Assembly (NCBI GenBank): GCA_021796155.1
Contig: JAJYOO010000099.1
Span: 1 to 7,732, forward strand
From: Chloroflexota bacterium
GTDB lineage: Bacteria; Chloroflexota; Anaerolineae; Anaerolineales; Villigracilaceae
DNA: 7,732 nucleotides
Reading direction: 5' to 3'
The stretch's first letter is position 1. The number at the start of each line of letters is the position of its first letter. The notes below the pieces were generated by a model, which did no database searches, was not told the origin of the DNA, and worked only from the letters and a program-made list of their open reading frames with translations. Below are positions 1 to 6,606 of this stretch, piece after piece. The position numbers and the translations under genes are program-made.

Positions 1-720
1 ATCGCATCTATACTGCTTATCGTGTTATACATGTTCGTTTTTCTTTTTGTAAGTGTGTTAATGCAGTCTGCTACAACGCTTGGCGCATTGCGCGCGGAAA
101 AGGGAATCGAAAAGCTCGATTTCCGCGGATTGATCAAAGACAGTCTGTCTTATTTCTGGCGGATTCTGGGGATCATGTTTATTTTTGTGCTGGCATGGTT
201 TTTTATATTTGGCGCTTTTATGGCTTTCAATATCGTTGTCAGCATACTCACCCTCGGCCTCGGTTCGTTATGTTTGACGCCACTCTTCTTTTTGCTCATA
301 CCTATTATGATGATGGGCTATACTTGGGTCGAATTTTCACAGGTAGCTGTGTTATCTGACAACATGGGCGTGATGGACGCGCTGTCCCGCGGCTGGCAGA
401 TCATCCGAGGAAACATTCTCCCAATCATTGCACTGGTTCTCATCGTTTATTTCGGAATTTGGATTATTAGTGCCGTACTCATTCTCCCCGCGATGATCCC
501 GATGTGGTTTTTGCCTTTAGGCTTGGGTTCAAGCGGTGAATTCAACCGAACCTCTCTCATGCTTCTTCTTGTTTTGTTTCCTGTTATGATGTTTGTCAGC
601 ATGATCGTTCAGGGAATCTTGATGGCTTTTGCCAAGTCCGCCTGGGCTGTAGCTTATTTGCGCCTCACAAAACCAAAAACGGAATTACCAACACCCATTG
701 CTTTACCAGCGAATGCGTAA
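1..720 (+). CDS. Polytopic membrane protein, 5' end outside the window
   Basis: The frame is open from base 1, so the gene probably begins upstream; an in-frame GTG at 22 is not a convincing start because it lies inside a membrane helix. The visible part is about 239 residues, with roughly five or six hydrophobic segments. Between the third and fourth lies an amphipathic stretch (V-x-F-S-Q-V-A-V-L-S-D-N, then A-L-S-R-G-W-Q-I-I-R-G-N). This layout recalls polytopic proteins annotated as DUF4013 or as glycerophosphodiester-phosphodiesterase membrane-domain-like; that is pattern recognition, not a database result. I see no catalytic motif. The C-terminal tail is short, polar and Pro-rich. The stop overlaps the start of the VWA/FHA gene by 8 bases, so the two are probably translated together, and it may be a membrane partner of that signalling pair. 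Its function is unknown. Confidence 0.85.
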   Translation: MASILLIVLYMFVFLFVSVLMQSATTLGALRAEKGIEKLDFRGLIKDSLSYFWRILGIMFIFVLAWFFIFGAFMAFNIVVSILTLGLGSLCLTPLFFLLIPIMMMGYTWVEFSQVAVLSDNMGVMDALSRGWQIIRGNILPIIALVLIVYFGIWIISAVLILPAMIPMWFLPLGLGSSGEFNRTSLMLLLVLFPVMMFVSMIVQGILMAFAKSAWAVAYLRLTKPKTELPTPIALPANA

Positions 721-2626
721 ATTTCTTATTGTATTTGTCAGCCTGATCCTTTTCCTCGGATGGGGTTTGCCTGTCCGCGCGCAGGGACAGGCTGAAGTTG
801 ACCTTTATCCTGCGGACGCATCGGCCTTCCCGACGGTGTCTGCGTTCATGGATGTGTTCGACGCGTCAGGCCGGTTCGTTAGCGGACTCAAAGCGTCAGA
901 CGCGACTGTGGTCGAAGACGGTAACACGCTGCCGGTCGCAGACCTGACCGAGCAGGCTGTCCCCGCGCAAATCGTCGTGGCGATCAATCCCGGACCTGCG
1001 CTGGCTGCGCGCGATCCTTCAGGCATCGCCCGTTTCCAACGTGTCGTCAACACACTCGACGCGTGGGCGCAAGGACTATCGCCTCAGCAGCCCGATGATT
1101 TGAGTCTGGTCACTATTGCCGGGCCGATCATCGCACACGCGGCTGCAAAAGATTGGCGCGTGAGTCTCGATTCGTTCCAGCCTGATTTCCGTTCGACGAC
1201 TCCCAACTTGCAGTCGCTGTCCATCGCGCTCGATACGATCACAAGCCAGCCGCCGCGTATCGGCATGAAGCGTGCCATCCTTTTCATCACACCGCACATG
1301 GACGACCCGAACATTGATACGCTTGTCCAGCCGCTGATCCAGCGCGCTACGCAAAATCACGTGCGCGTCTTCGTCTGGTTTGTGGATGCCGATATGTATT
1401 CGGCCACCACCAGCGCAGCAGCATTCAACACACTGGCAATGCAAACCGGCGGCGGATTCTTTGCAGCTTCGGGAAGCGCTCCGCAATACCCGAATCCTGA
1501 TTCATATTTTGCCCCGCTGCGACGGGTATATTTGCTCAAATATAATTCGACAGTTGCAACGGGCGGCTCGCACACGATGAGCGTGGAGATAAAAACATCA
1601 GCTGGCACTATCAGGTCTGGCGACCAGCCTTTTAATGTTGATCTCCAACCGCCGAATCCAATTTTTGTTTCGCCGCAACTTCAAATTGTCCGCGCACCGC
1701 CGCAAAACGATCCGTATAACACGAAAGTTTTGCTGCCCACATCCACCCAAATTAACATCATCATCGAATTTCCAGACGGGCATAAACGCCCGCTGGCAAG
1801 CACAACATTTTTTGTGGATGGGCAGGCCGTTGCTGAAAATAAAACTGCGCCGTTCGATAAATTCACATGGGACTTGAGTCAATATCAGGTCAGCGGCGAT
1901 CATAAGATTGCGGTCGAGGCAACCGATTCGCTGGGCTTAAGCAAGACCAGCATCGAAATCCCGGTCACGGTCACCGTTGTGCAGGCGCCGCACGGCATTA
2001 CCGCGTTATTCTCGCGCTTTCGTCAATATATCGTTGTCAGTTCCATTTTCCTTGCTGGTGTTGTGCTTCTCCTGATCATTTTCATGGGACGTCTGCGCTT
2101 GATTTTTTCACGCGCACGCGCCGCGCAGCAGGCGCAGGCCGATCCGGTGACGCAGACGGTCGCGGCGATTGTCGAAGCGCCATCCATTGAAAAGGATAAG
2201 AAGGCCAAACGCGGACGGATCGCTCTCGGACGCAAAAACGCACCGGCATTTCTCCATCGCCTCATCCCGGACCTTTCAGCGGATTCCGCTCAAACGTTTA
2301 AGCCTGCGGCTGATTCTCCGATCCCGTTAAACGAAAAAGACATCACGTTTGGGATTGACGCGGCTCAGTCCACAATTGTACTGAACGATCCTTCGATCTC
2401 GCCGTTGCACGCGCATATCACGCACACGGACGATGTCAACTTCCTCATCATGGACGCAGGAACGGTCGCGGGAACATGGGTCAACTTTGAGCCAGTGGGA
2501 AAAGAGGGTCACCTGCTTCATCACGGAGACGTGGTACACTTCGGAAAATTGGTTTTCCGTTTTGAACTGAAGAATGCTCCGCCTCCGGCGGAACCGAAAA
2601 TCGTCAAAGAGAAACCTCGATCATGA
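713..2626 (+). CDS. Membrane-anchored VWA-like / Ig-like / FHA-like signalling protein
   Basis: The product has 637 residues from ATG 713. Residues 1-23 are a signal peptide (Arg-Lys, hydrophobic core, cleavage probably after V-R-A). Residues 30-85 resemble the strand module that precedes VWA in VWFA-related proteins (D-A-S-G-R-F-V-S-G-L, then V-V-E-D-G). A VWA-like fold spans about 85-275, but its metal motif D-x-S-x-S is N92-P-G-P-A and the usual T-D-G is T193-P-H. An Ig-like domain lies at about 340-430 (F-V-D-G at 367-370, later D-S-L-G). One membrane helix at 439-460 is followed by Arg-rich residues, placing the C-terminus in the cytoplasm. An FHA-like domain covers about 540-620, with S563-x-x-H566 and a G-T-W-V-N strand. 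ATG 713 is preferred to TTG 698 because the signal peptide then starts normally; no clear ribosome site is visible. It overlaps both neighbours. The role is inferred to be transmembrane sensing coupled to protein phosphorylation. Confidence 0.88.
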   Translation: MRKFLIVFVSLILFLGWGLPVRAQGQAEVDLYPADASAFPTVSAFMDVFDASGRFVSGLKASDATVVEDGNTLPVADLTEQAVPAQIVVAINPGPALAARDPSGIARFQRVVNTLDAWAQGLSPQQPDDLSLVTIAGPIIAHAAAKDWRVSLDSFQPDFRSTTPNLQSLSIALDTITSQPPRIGMKRAILFITPHMDDPNIDTLVQPLIQRATQNHVRVFVWFVDADMYSATTSAAAFNTLAMQTGGGFFAASGSAPQYPNPDSYFAPLRRVYLLKYNSTVATGGSHTMSVEIKTSAGTIRSGDQPFNVDLQPPNPIFVSPQLQIVRAPPQNDPYNTKVLLPTSTQINIIIEFPDGHKRPLASTTFFVDGQAVAENKTAPFDKFTWDLSQYQVSGDHKIAVEATDSLGLSKTSIEIPVTVTVVQAPHGITALFSRFRQYIVVSSIFLAGVVLLLIIFMGRLRLIFSRARAAQQAQADPVTQTVAAIVEAPSIEKDKKAKRGRIALGRKNAPAFLHRLIPDLSADSAQTFKPAADSPIPLNEKDITFGIDAAQSTIVLNDPSISPLHAHITHTDDVNFLIMDAGTVAGTWVNFEPVGKEGHLLHHGDVVHFGKLVFRFELKNAPPPAEPKIVKEKPRS

Positions 2627-3498
2627 TTCGATCCCAGCGTACCCACCTTAATGTCGCGGCCTTGAGCCACGCGGGGATGGCTGGCAAAAATAACGAAGAC
2701 CGTTACGCGGTCTCTTCATTTACAACGGACACAACAGGCGAAAACAGGCCGGTGATCTTTGCGGTTGTGTCTGATGGAATTGGGGGACATCGCGCGGGTG
2801 AAGTCGCGGCAGAACTTGCTGTAAATTACATCATCGAGAAAGTTTCAGAAAGCAATGGCAATAGTCCAACGAATATTATGGAGGATGCCATTCACCACGC
2901 GAGCCAGGCAATTGCGTCGCGTTCGGCAAGCAAAGCCGAACAGCATGGCATGGGCGCAACGTGCGCGTGTGTTTGGATTGATGGCGACCGGCTATACACC
3001 GCGTATGTGGGCGACTCGCGAATTTATCTTGTCCGCGATGGAAAGATTCAACGCCTGACGGTTGATCATACCTGGGTTCAGGAAGCCATTGAGAAGAAAA
3101 TCATTACACCCGATCAAGCGCGTGACCATCCGAATGTACATGTCATTCGCCGACATCTTGGTTCCGTCGAATTGCCGAAAGTAGATTTTCGTCTGCGGTT
3201 GAGCAATGAGGACAGCAATGAACAAGCTGTCAACAATCAAGGTACATACTTGAAAGTCAATGACGTTTTGCTGTTGTGCAGCGATGGTCTGACTGATCTG
3301 GTTTGGGACGATGAAATCCTGCACGTGATTACAACGCGTTCGCTTTTGAAATCCGCTGCGGAAGATTTGGTGGCGCAAGCTAACGAACGCGGCGGTCACG
3401 ATAACATTACTGTGATTTTGATCGGCGTGCCAAAGGAAGGTTTCCCTGAGCCGCAGAAAAAGAAAAAAGGTTTATTGGATAATCTGTTTGGAGAATGA
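2623..3498 (+). CDS. PP2C-family Ser/Thr protein phosphatase
   Basis: This 291-residue protein would remove phosphate from Ser/Thr residues with two bound Mn/Mg ions, probably opposing Hanks-type kinases in the cytoplasm. All main PP2C motifs are present in order: N-E25-D26 near the N-terminus, D51-G-I-G-G-H, G-M-G-A-T, V-G-D-S-R-I-Y followed by L-T-V-D-H, C-S-D221-G-L-T, and G-G-H-D260-N-I-T. These include the metal-binding Asp residues, so it should be active. There is no signal peptide or membrane segment. A polar insertion of about 20 residues (around 192-212, rich in Asn, Glu and Asp) lies in the flap region. The C-terminus ends in a Lys-rich tail followed by L-L-D-N-L-F-G-E. Its ATG overlaps the stop of the FHA-like gene (ATGA), so translation is likely coupled and the pair probably act together. 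It is related to the PrpC/Stp group; no exact orthologue is claimed. Confidence 0.95.
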   Translation: MIRSQRTHLNVAALSHAGMAGKNNEDRYAVSSFTTDTTGENRPVIFAVVSDGIGGHRAGEVAAELAVNYIIEKVSESNGNSPTNIMEDAIHHASQAIASRSASKAEQHGMGATCACVWIDGDRLYTAYVGDSRIYLVRDGKIQRLTVDHTWVQEAIEKKIITPDQARDHPNVHVIRRHLGSVELPKVDFRLRLSNEDSNEQAVNNQGTYLKVNDVLLLCSDGLTDLVWDDEILHVITTRSLLKSAAEDLVAQANERGGHDNITVILIGVPKEGFPEPQKKKKGLLDNLFGE

Positions 3499-3530
3499 AC
3501 AGACCAGCTTATCGCTGGTCTGTTTTATTC
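3498..3530 (+). terminator. Rho-independent terminator after the phosphatase gene
   Basis: An 11-bp perfect stem has arms AACAGACCAGC (3498-3508) and GCTGGTCTGTT (3514-3524) around a 5-base loop, followed by TTATT. The left arm starts on the last base of the phosphatase stop codon. It closes the three-gene unit and lies between convergent genes. On the opposite strand the bases after the hairpin are only partly U-rich, so termination of the acyltransferase transcript here is possible but weaker. Confidence 0.88.
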
Positions 3531-3534
3531 AAGC

Positions 3535-4143
3535 CTACTTTTGCTGAGGCTTTTCGCGGTCCAACCAAAGTTCGCCGCGGTATTGACGATTCCAATCAAT
3601 CAGAAATCGCAACGCAATGATGATTCCATCTCCAACCGCGATCCAGAATGCGATATCGCGCAAACCCAAAAACCAAAATGCAGGCGCAGCAAGGATTCCG
3701 GTAAAGACGCTGGCGCGCGCCGGATGGCGGGTAATCAACACGAGCGTGACCAGAATCGCAGCCGCAATCAGAAATGAAAGCGGATTTATCGCGAGAAGAC
3801 CTCCGCCCGCGCAAGCCAATCCCATGCCGCCGCGGAATTGTGCGAAGACTGGCCAACAATGACCGATCACAACGAAAGCTGCCGTTAGCGGGATGATCCA
3901 AATCGCCGGCGCAAATTTCAATGCAAGCCAGACTGGGAGAAAACCTTTTGCTAGGTCAAGAATGAGGACCAGCGCGCCCGGCCCAAATCCAGCCTGACGA
4001 ATCGTGTTGGTTGTCGTCGCATGGCCCGATCCGGAATCGCGAACATCAATCCCTTTGAAAAGCCGCGTGATCCAAATCGAAAACGGAAGCGAACCGCTTA
4101 AATATCCAAGTAATGAAAACCCAAGGGCGGAAAGAATCATCAT
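3535..4143 (-). CDS. plsY: PlsY-type glycerol-3-phosphate acyltransferase, divergent
   Basis: PlsY moves an acyl group from acyl-phosphate to glycerol 3-phosphate in the membrane, the first acylation step of phospholipid synthesis. The 202-residue length and about five to six hydrophobic segments fit the family. Visible landmarks are G17-S-L-P-F-S near the N-terminus, D33-V-R-D, G38-S-G-H, T-T-N46-T-I-R-Q-A-G, D63-L-A-K-G, G94-H-C-W-P-V-F and F-R104-G-G-M-G. Two positions depart from the usual consensus: the Asn of G-S-G-N is His41, and K-G-G-K-G reads R104-G-G-M107-G. The start is one of two adjacent ATG codons (4143 or 4140), and no clear ribosome site is visible. The gene stands alone, convergent with the phosphatase and divergent from the beta-helix gene. 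The family is firm; normal activity is less so. It could be a second, specialised PlsY copy, as some bacteria carry more than one. Confidence 0.88.
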   Translation of the reverse strand: MMILSALGFSLLGYLSGSLPFSIWITRLFKGIDVRDSGSGHATTTNTIRQAGFGPGALVLILDLAKGFLPVWLALKFAPAIWIIPLTAAFVVIGHCWPVFAQFRGGMGLACAGGGLLAINPLSFLIAAAILVTLVLITRHPARASVFTGILAAPAFWFLGLRDIAFWIAVGDGIIIALRFLIDWNRQYRGELWLDREKPQQK

Positions 4144-4236
4144 GTTGATAAATCAGGCCATTCTTTTTTGTGATGAAATTATTTTATGGCGGGACACATG
4201 ATAACCCTCGTTCATGCGTTTGTCACGTGCGGGTCA

Positions 4237-4265
4237 GGAACATGTTATGGAGAATTTCATGTTCC
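4237..4265. repeat. Short inverted repeat, possible operator
   Basis: GGAACATG (4237-4244) is repeated in inverted orientation as CATGTTCC (4258-4265), with a 13-base AT-rich spacer. The match is perfect over 8 bp and does not extend further. The left arm also carries the self-complementary AACATGTT (4239-4246). No T-run follows, so it is not a terminator. Its place between two divergent genes suits a regulator binding site, but chance cannot be excluded. Confidence 0.4.
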
Positions 4266-4350
4266 CTTTCCAAAGTGTAAATCACATAAATTTTTGCTTT
4301 CTAAATTGTTAGATTACAGATGTGTGAATGGATTTAAAGCCCAGCTCTTT

Positions 4351-4356
4351 TATACT
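4351..4356 (+). promoter_or_regulatory. Possible -10 box for the beta-helix gene
   Basis: TATACT resembles the sigma-70 -10 consensus and lies 84 bases before the ATG. The bases at the expected -35 position (around 4328-4333) match poorly, so this is only a candidate. Confidence 0.25.
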
Positions 4357-4429
4357 GCGATGCTTCGGAAGATGTGGTTGTACCAATCCCACAAAATGTT
4401 TCGCATCTGGTTGATCATTTACTTTGAGC

Positions 4430-4435
4430 AAGGAG
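4430..4435 (+). promoter_or_regulatory. Ribosome binding site that decides the beta-helix start
   Basis: AAGGAG ends 5 bases before ATG 4441, and the codons after it encode a typical Lys-rich signal peptide start. It is the best Shine-Dalgarno site in the window and rules out the longer frame from 4186. Confidence 0.85.
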
Positions 4436-4440
4436 AAAGC

Positions 4441-6339
4441 ATGAAAAAAACAGTTTATCGGATAATTGGTTTAATAACGTTGATGGCATTGCTGTTTGGG
4501 AGCTATATGATGGTGGGGGCGTCGTCTGCATCTGCAAGCTCCAATTCGTATTATGTCTCTACAACCGGGAGTGACATCAATATGGGCACATCTGCTGCCC
4601 CTTTCAAGACCATTCAAAAAGCAGTCAATACAGCGGCCTCGGGCGATACTGTCATGGTTTTGGCCGGTACATATCCGGAATATGTTAACGTAAACAAATC
4701 CCTTGTTATCCAGGCGCAAGGTTCGGTAAAAGAGAACGGCTTTAACGTCATCGGAAGCAACGTAACCATTAGCGGCTTTGACATTAGCAATCAAAATGAG
4801 GCCACTTCAGGCATTGGAATTTACAACCAGGGTTTCAATAACACTTATCAAAATAATTACATCCACGATGCCTACTGGGGTGGAATTGAGACATTTGCTA
4901 CGGTCGCCGACCCTACGATGTCATCCAACATCAAGATCTTAAACAATACGATCTATCATGTTGGCCAAATCGGGATGGACATTCGAGGAACTAATATTCT
5001 GGTGGCAGGCAATACCCTCAGTTATATTGTGCAATACCCGGCAGGACGCGTGAACAATCCAAGTTGGAGTGATGCGGATTGTTTCCACATGCATGGGGAC
5101 AGCATCACTTTTGATGGAAATATCTGCGAGAACATCAGTTATGCCCAGCCAGAGAACAAGGACCCGCACATCGACGCGTTTCAGACGTTTTCCAACGATC
5201 CTGTTCATCCTCTGGCAACCAACATCACCATCAAAAACAACATTGTAGATCTGCCCTATGAGAACGCTTCGCTTGGTCTTGCGGCCAAACTGATCCAATG
5301 TTCCAGCGGCTGCGGAAACCATTGGCTTGTTACGAACAATCTGGTGATTGCTCCCCTGATTGGCCTGTTCAACGGCGGGAATAACATTACGATCCAATAC
5401 AATACCCTTGTGGCTCCGGCGGGCATGACCGGAACCTATGGGTTTCAACTAACCAATTCACCCTCATTCACTTTAGACCACAACATTGCGTTCAATGAGC
5501 AAAATGGCGTTGGGTTCCTTCTGCCTGATACCGCATCCAAAGTTGGACTGTATTCGGATTACAACTGCATTTACAGAGATGCGACTCATGCGCCTTATGG
5601 AAGTCCGACCCCACATGATGTGTGGAACCAGGATCCTCAGTTTGTAGGCGGAGGAGATTATCACTTGCAAAGCACTTCGCCTTGTCTGGCGATGGGTGCT
5701 TACGCATCCGGCTCGACTCCTGTTGTTCCAACATTGACCAATACTCCCACAAGCGCGCCAACGTTGACGCCTACAGCAGCCTTTACATCTACCGTGACCT
5801 TTACTCCGCATCCCACTTTCACTTCAACGCCGATTCCTCCGACGGCTACGATGACCTCATCTCCAACAAAAGCTCCAACATCGACCTCTACATCCACGCC
5901 CAAGCCGCCAACTGCAACCGCCACGGCATTCCAACCCACGGCCGCTTTGCAGGCAACAAATGTACCGCTGACCTCGGAGACGACCTATGATGATACCTAC
6001 TCCCTTTTCATGTTCTCCTCGCGCTGGCCTCTGACGGTCAATAGCCTGGCTTACAAAGGCCAATATAAAACTACGAATCTAATAAATTCATCTGTGCAGC
6101 TTGGTTTCACCGGTCAATCATTCAGCGTTTTGTACACATCTGGGCCAAACTATGGCAATATGAATGTCTACGTGGACAATCTTCCGGTTGGATCGATCAA
6201 GCAGACTTCATCCAGCCTCCGTTTTCAGCAACGCTGGGATTATACGGGCCAGTTACCTTATGGCAACCACACACTGAAACTCGTCTTTACCGGTCCGGTT
6301 AATACCCTGGGTACGCTGGACGCTGTGATTGTTCGGTAA
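4441..6339 (+). CDS. Secreted parallel beta-helix protein with Thr/Pro linker and C-terminal beta domain
   Basis: The product has 632 residues. Residues 1-34 are a signal peptide (M-K-K-T, hydrophobic core, then A-S-S-A-S-A). Residues 37-85 match the DUF1565-like beginning of right-handed beta-helix proteins (Y-Y-V-S-T-T-G-S-D, A-P-F-K-T-I-Q-K-A-V, G-D-T-V-x-V-L-A-G-T-Y-P-E). Beta-helix coils run to about 420, with repeated Asn-rich rungs such as N-I-T-I-K-N-N and N-I-T-I-Q-Y-N-T. Two clusters could be catalytic or metal-binding: D211-x-D213-C-F-H216-x-H218 and H243-x-D245. Six Cys in the mature part could form disulphides. Residues 424-510 are a Thr/Pro/Ser/Ala linker. Residues 511-632 look like a beta-sandwich (F-x-V-L-Y, then V-Y-V-D-N-L-P-V-G-S-I, later G-N-H-T-L-K-L-V-F), often associated with carbohydrate or surface binding. 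It is exported; a polysaccharide-acting or surface role is inferred. No substrate or enzyme class can be named. Confidence 0.88.
   Translation: MKKTVYRIIGLITLMALLFGSYMMVGASSASASSNSYYVSTTGSDINMGTSAAPFKTIQKAVNTAASGDTVMVLAGTYPEYVNVNKSLVIQAQGSVKENGFNVIGSNVTISGFDISNQNEATSGIGIYNQGFNNTYQNNYIHDAYWGGIETFATVADPTMSSNIKILNNTIYHVGQIGMDIRGTNILVAGNTLSYIVQYPAGRVNNPSWSDADCFHMHGDSITFDGNICENISYAQPENKDPHIDAFQTFSNDPVHPLATNITIKNNIVDLPYENASLGLAAKLIQCSSGCGNHWLVTNNLVIAPLIGLFNGGNNITIQYNTLVAPAGMTGTYGFQLTNSPSFTLDHNIAFNEQNGVGFLLPDTASKVGLYSDYNCIYRDATHAPYGSPTPHDVWNQDPQFVGGGDYHLQSTSPCLAMGAYASGSTPVVPTLTNTPTSAPTLTPTAAFTSTVTFTPHPTFTSTPIPPTATMTSSPTKAPTSTSTSTPKPPTATATAFQPTAALQATNVPLTSETTYDDTYSLFMFSSRWPLTVNSLAYKGQYKTTNLINSSVQLGFTGQSFSVLYTSGPNYGNMNVYVDNLPVGSIKQTSSSLRFQQRWDYTGQLPYGNHTLKLVFTGPVNTLGTLDAVIVR
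5710..5970 (+). other. Low-complexity Thr/Pro/Ser linker coding segment
   Basis: This segment encodes residues 424-510 of the beta-helix protein, almost entirely Thr, Pro, Ser and Ala with motifs such as T-P-T and S-T-S-T. Synonymous codons vary (acg, aca, act, acc all occur), so it is not a tandem DNA repeat. Such linkers separate domains in exported proteins and may be glycosylated; that is inference. Confidence 0.8.
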
Positions 6340-6361
6340 TCAATCCCTGTTCGCCCCATTG

Positions 6362-6398
6362 TATAAAAGCGGCGCAGACATCATGCGCCGCTTTTATA
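6362..6398. terminator. Bidirectional rho-independent terminator
   Basis: A 15-bp perfect stem has arms TATAAAAGCGGCGCA (6362-6376) and TGCGCCGCTTTTATA (6384-6398) around a 7-base loop. A GC-rich core is flanked by A-run and T-run, so it works on either strand. It lies 22 bases after the beta-helix stop and 4 bases past the YwbE stop, serving both convergent units. Confidence 0.92.
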
Positions 6399-6402
6399 TT
6401 TG

Positions 6403-6600
6403 TCATTCGTTCAAGATCTCTTTTACTCGCCCCACTTGTCCGCTCGTCAATCGGACTTTAATTCCGTGTGGATGCGTCGGCGATTTAGTCAAAATATCTT
6501 TGACGATTCCTTTCGTCAACTTGCCGGTTGGCTGATCCTGTTTCAGAACGATCAAGACAGTCATACCGGGTTTGATACTTGCACGAATTGTTCCATTCAT
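6403..6600 (-). CDS. ywbE: YwbE-family (DUF2196) small protein
   Basis: The 65-residue product matches the YwbE family as I recall it: M-N-G-T-I-R, I-K-P-G-M-T-V-L-I-V-L-K-Q-D-Q, T-G-K-L-T-K-G-I-V-K-D-I-L-T, then H-P-H-G-I-K-V-R-L and G-Q-V-G-R-V. Length is normal for the family and the gene looks intact. The function is not established. The pattern of short strands with conserved Gly and basic residues suggests a small beta-barrel that could bind nucleic acid, but that is inference. There is no signal peptide or membrane segment. It starts 6 bases after the MFS stop, so it is the downstream gene of that operon, possibly read by ribosomes finishing the transporter; only a weak GGAT is seen upstream. 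The shared hairpin terminator follows directly. Confidence 0.93.
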   Translation of the reverse strand: MNGTIRASIKPGMTVLIVLKQDQPTGKLTKGIVKDILTKSPTHPHGIKVRLTSGQVGRVKEILNE

Positions 6601-6606
6601 TCGCAG

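Larger units (their letters stand above)
4144..4440. other. AT-rich intergenic region between divergent genes
   Basis: This stretch must hold the promoters of both the acyltransferase (-) and the beta-helix gene (+). It is locally AT-rich: bases 4261-4320 contain 17 G/C of 60, against 37 of 60 at 3961-4020. The reading frame of the beta-helix gene stays open through here from 4186, but its content does not look like protein and nothing supports a start there. I recognise no RNA gene or riboswitch. The sites I can point to (an inverted repeat, a weak -10 box and a ribosome site) are listed separately. On the minus strand TAAAAT (complement of 4181-4186) could serve the acyltransferase, without a good -35 box. 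Confidence 0.6.

Noticed and set aside
698..712. TTG start 15 bases before the ATG of the VWA/FHA gene
   Set aside because: It adds five residues before a normal signal peptide and has no better ribosome site; ATG 713 with M-R-K is preferred.
1076..1486. Minus-strand open frame inside the VWA region
   Set aside because: It lies opposite a clear coding region and its Cys/Arg-rich product resembles no protein family.
4186..4440. N-terminal extension of the beta-helix reading frame
   Set aside because: The signal peptide begins at ATG 4441 behind AAGGAG; the upstream part is AT-rich, Cys/His-rich and has no start signal.
5710..5970. Tandem repeat or microsatellite
   Set aside because: The protein is repetitive but the codons vary and no DNA unit is repeated in register.
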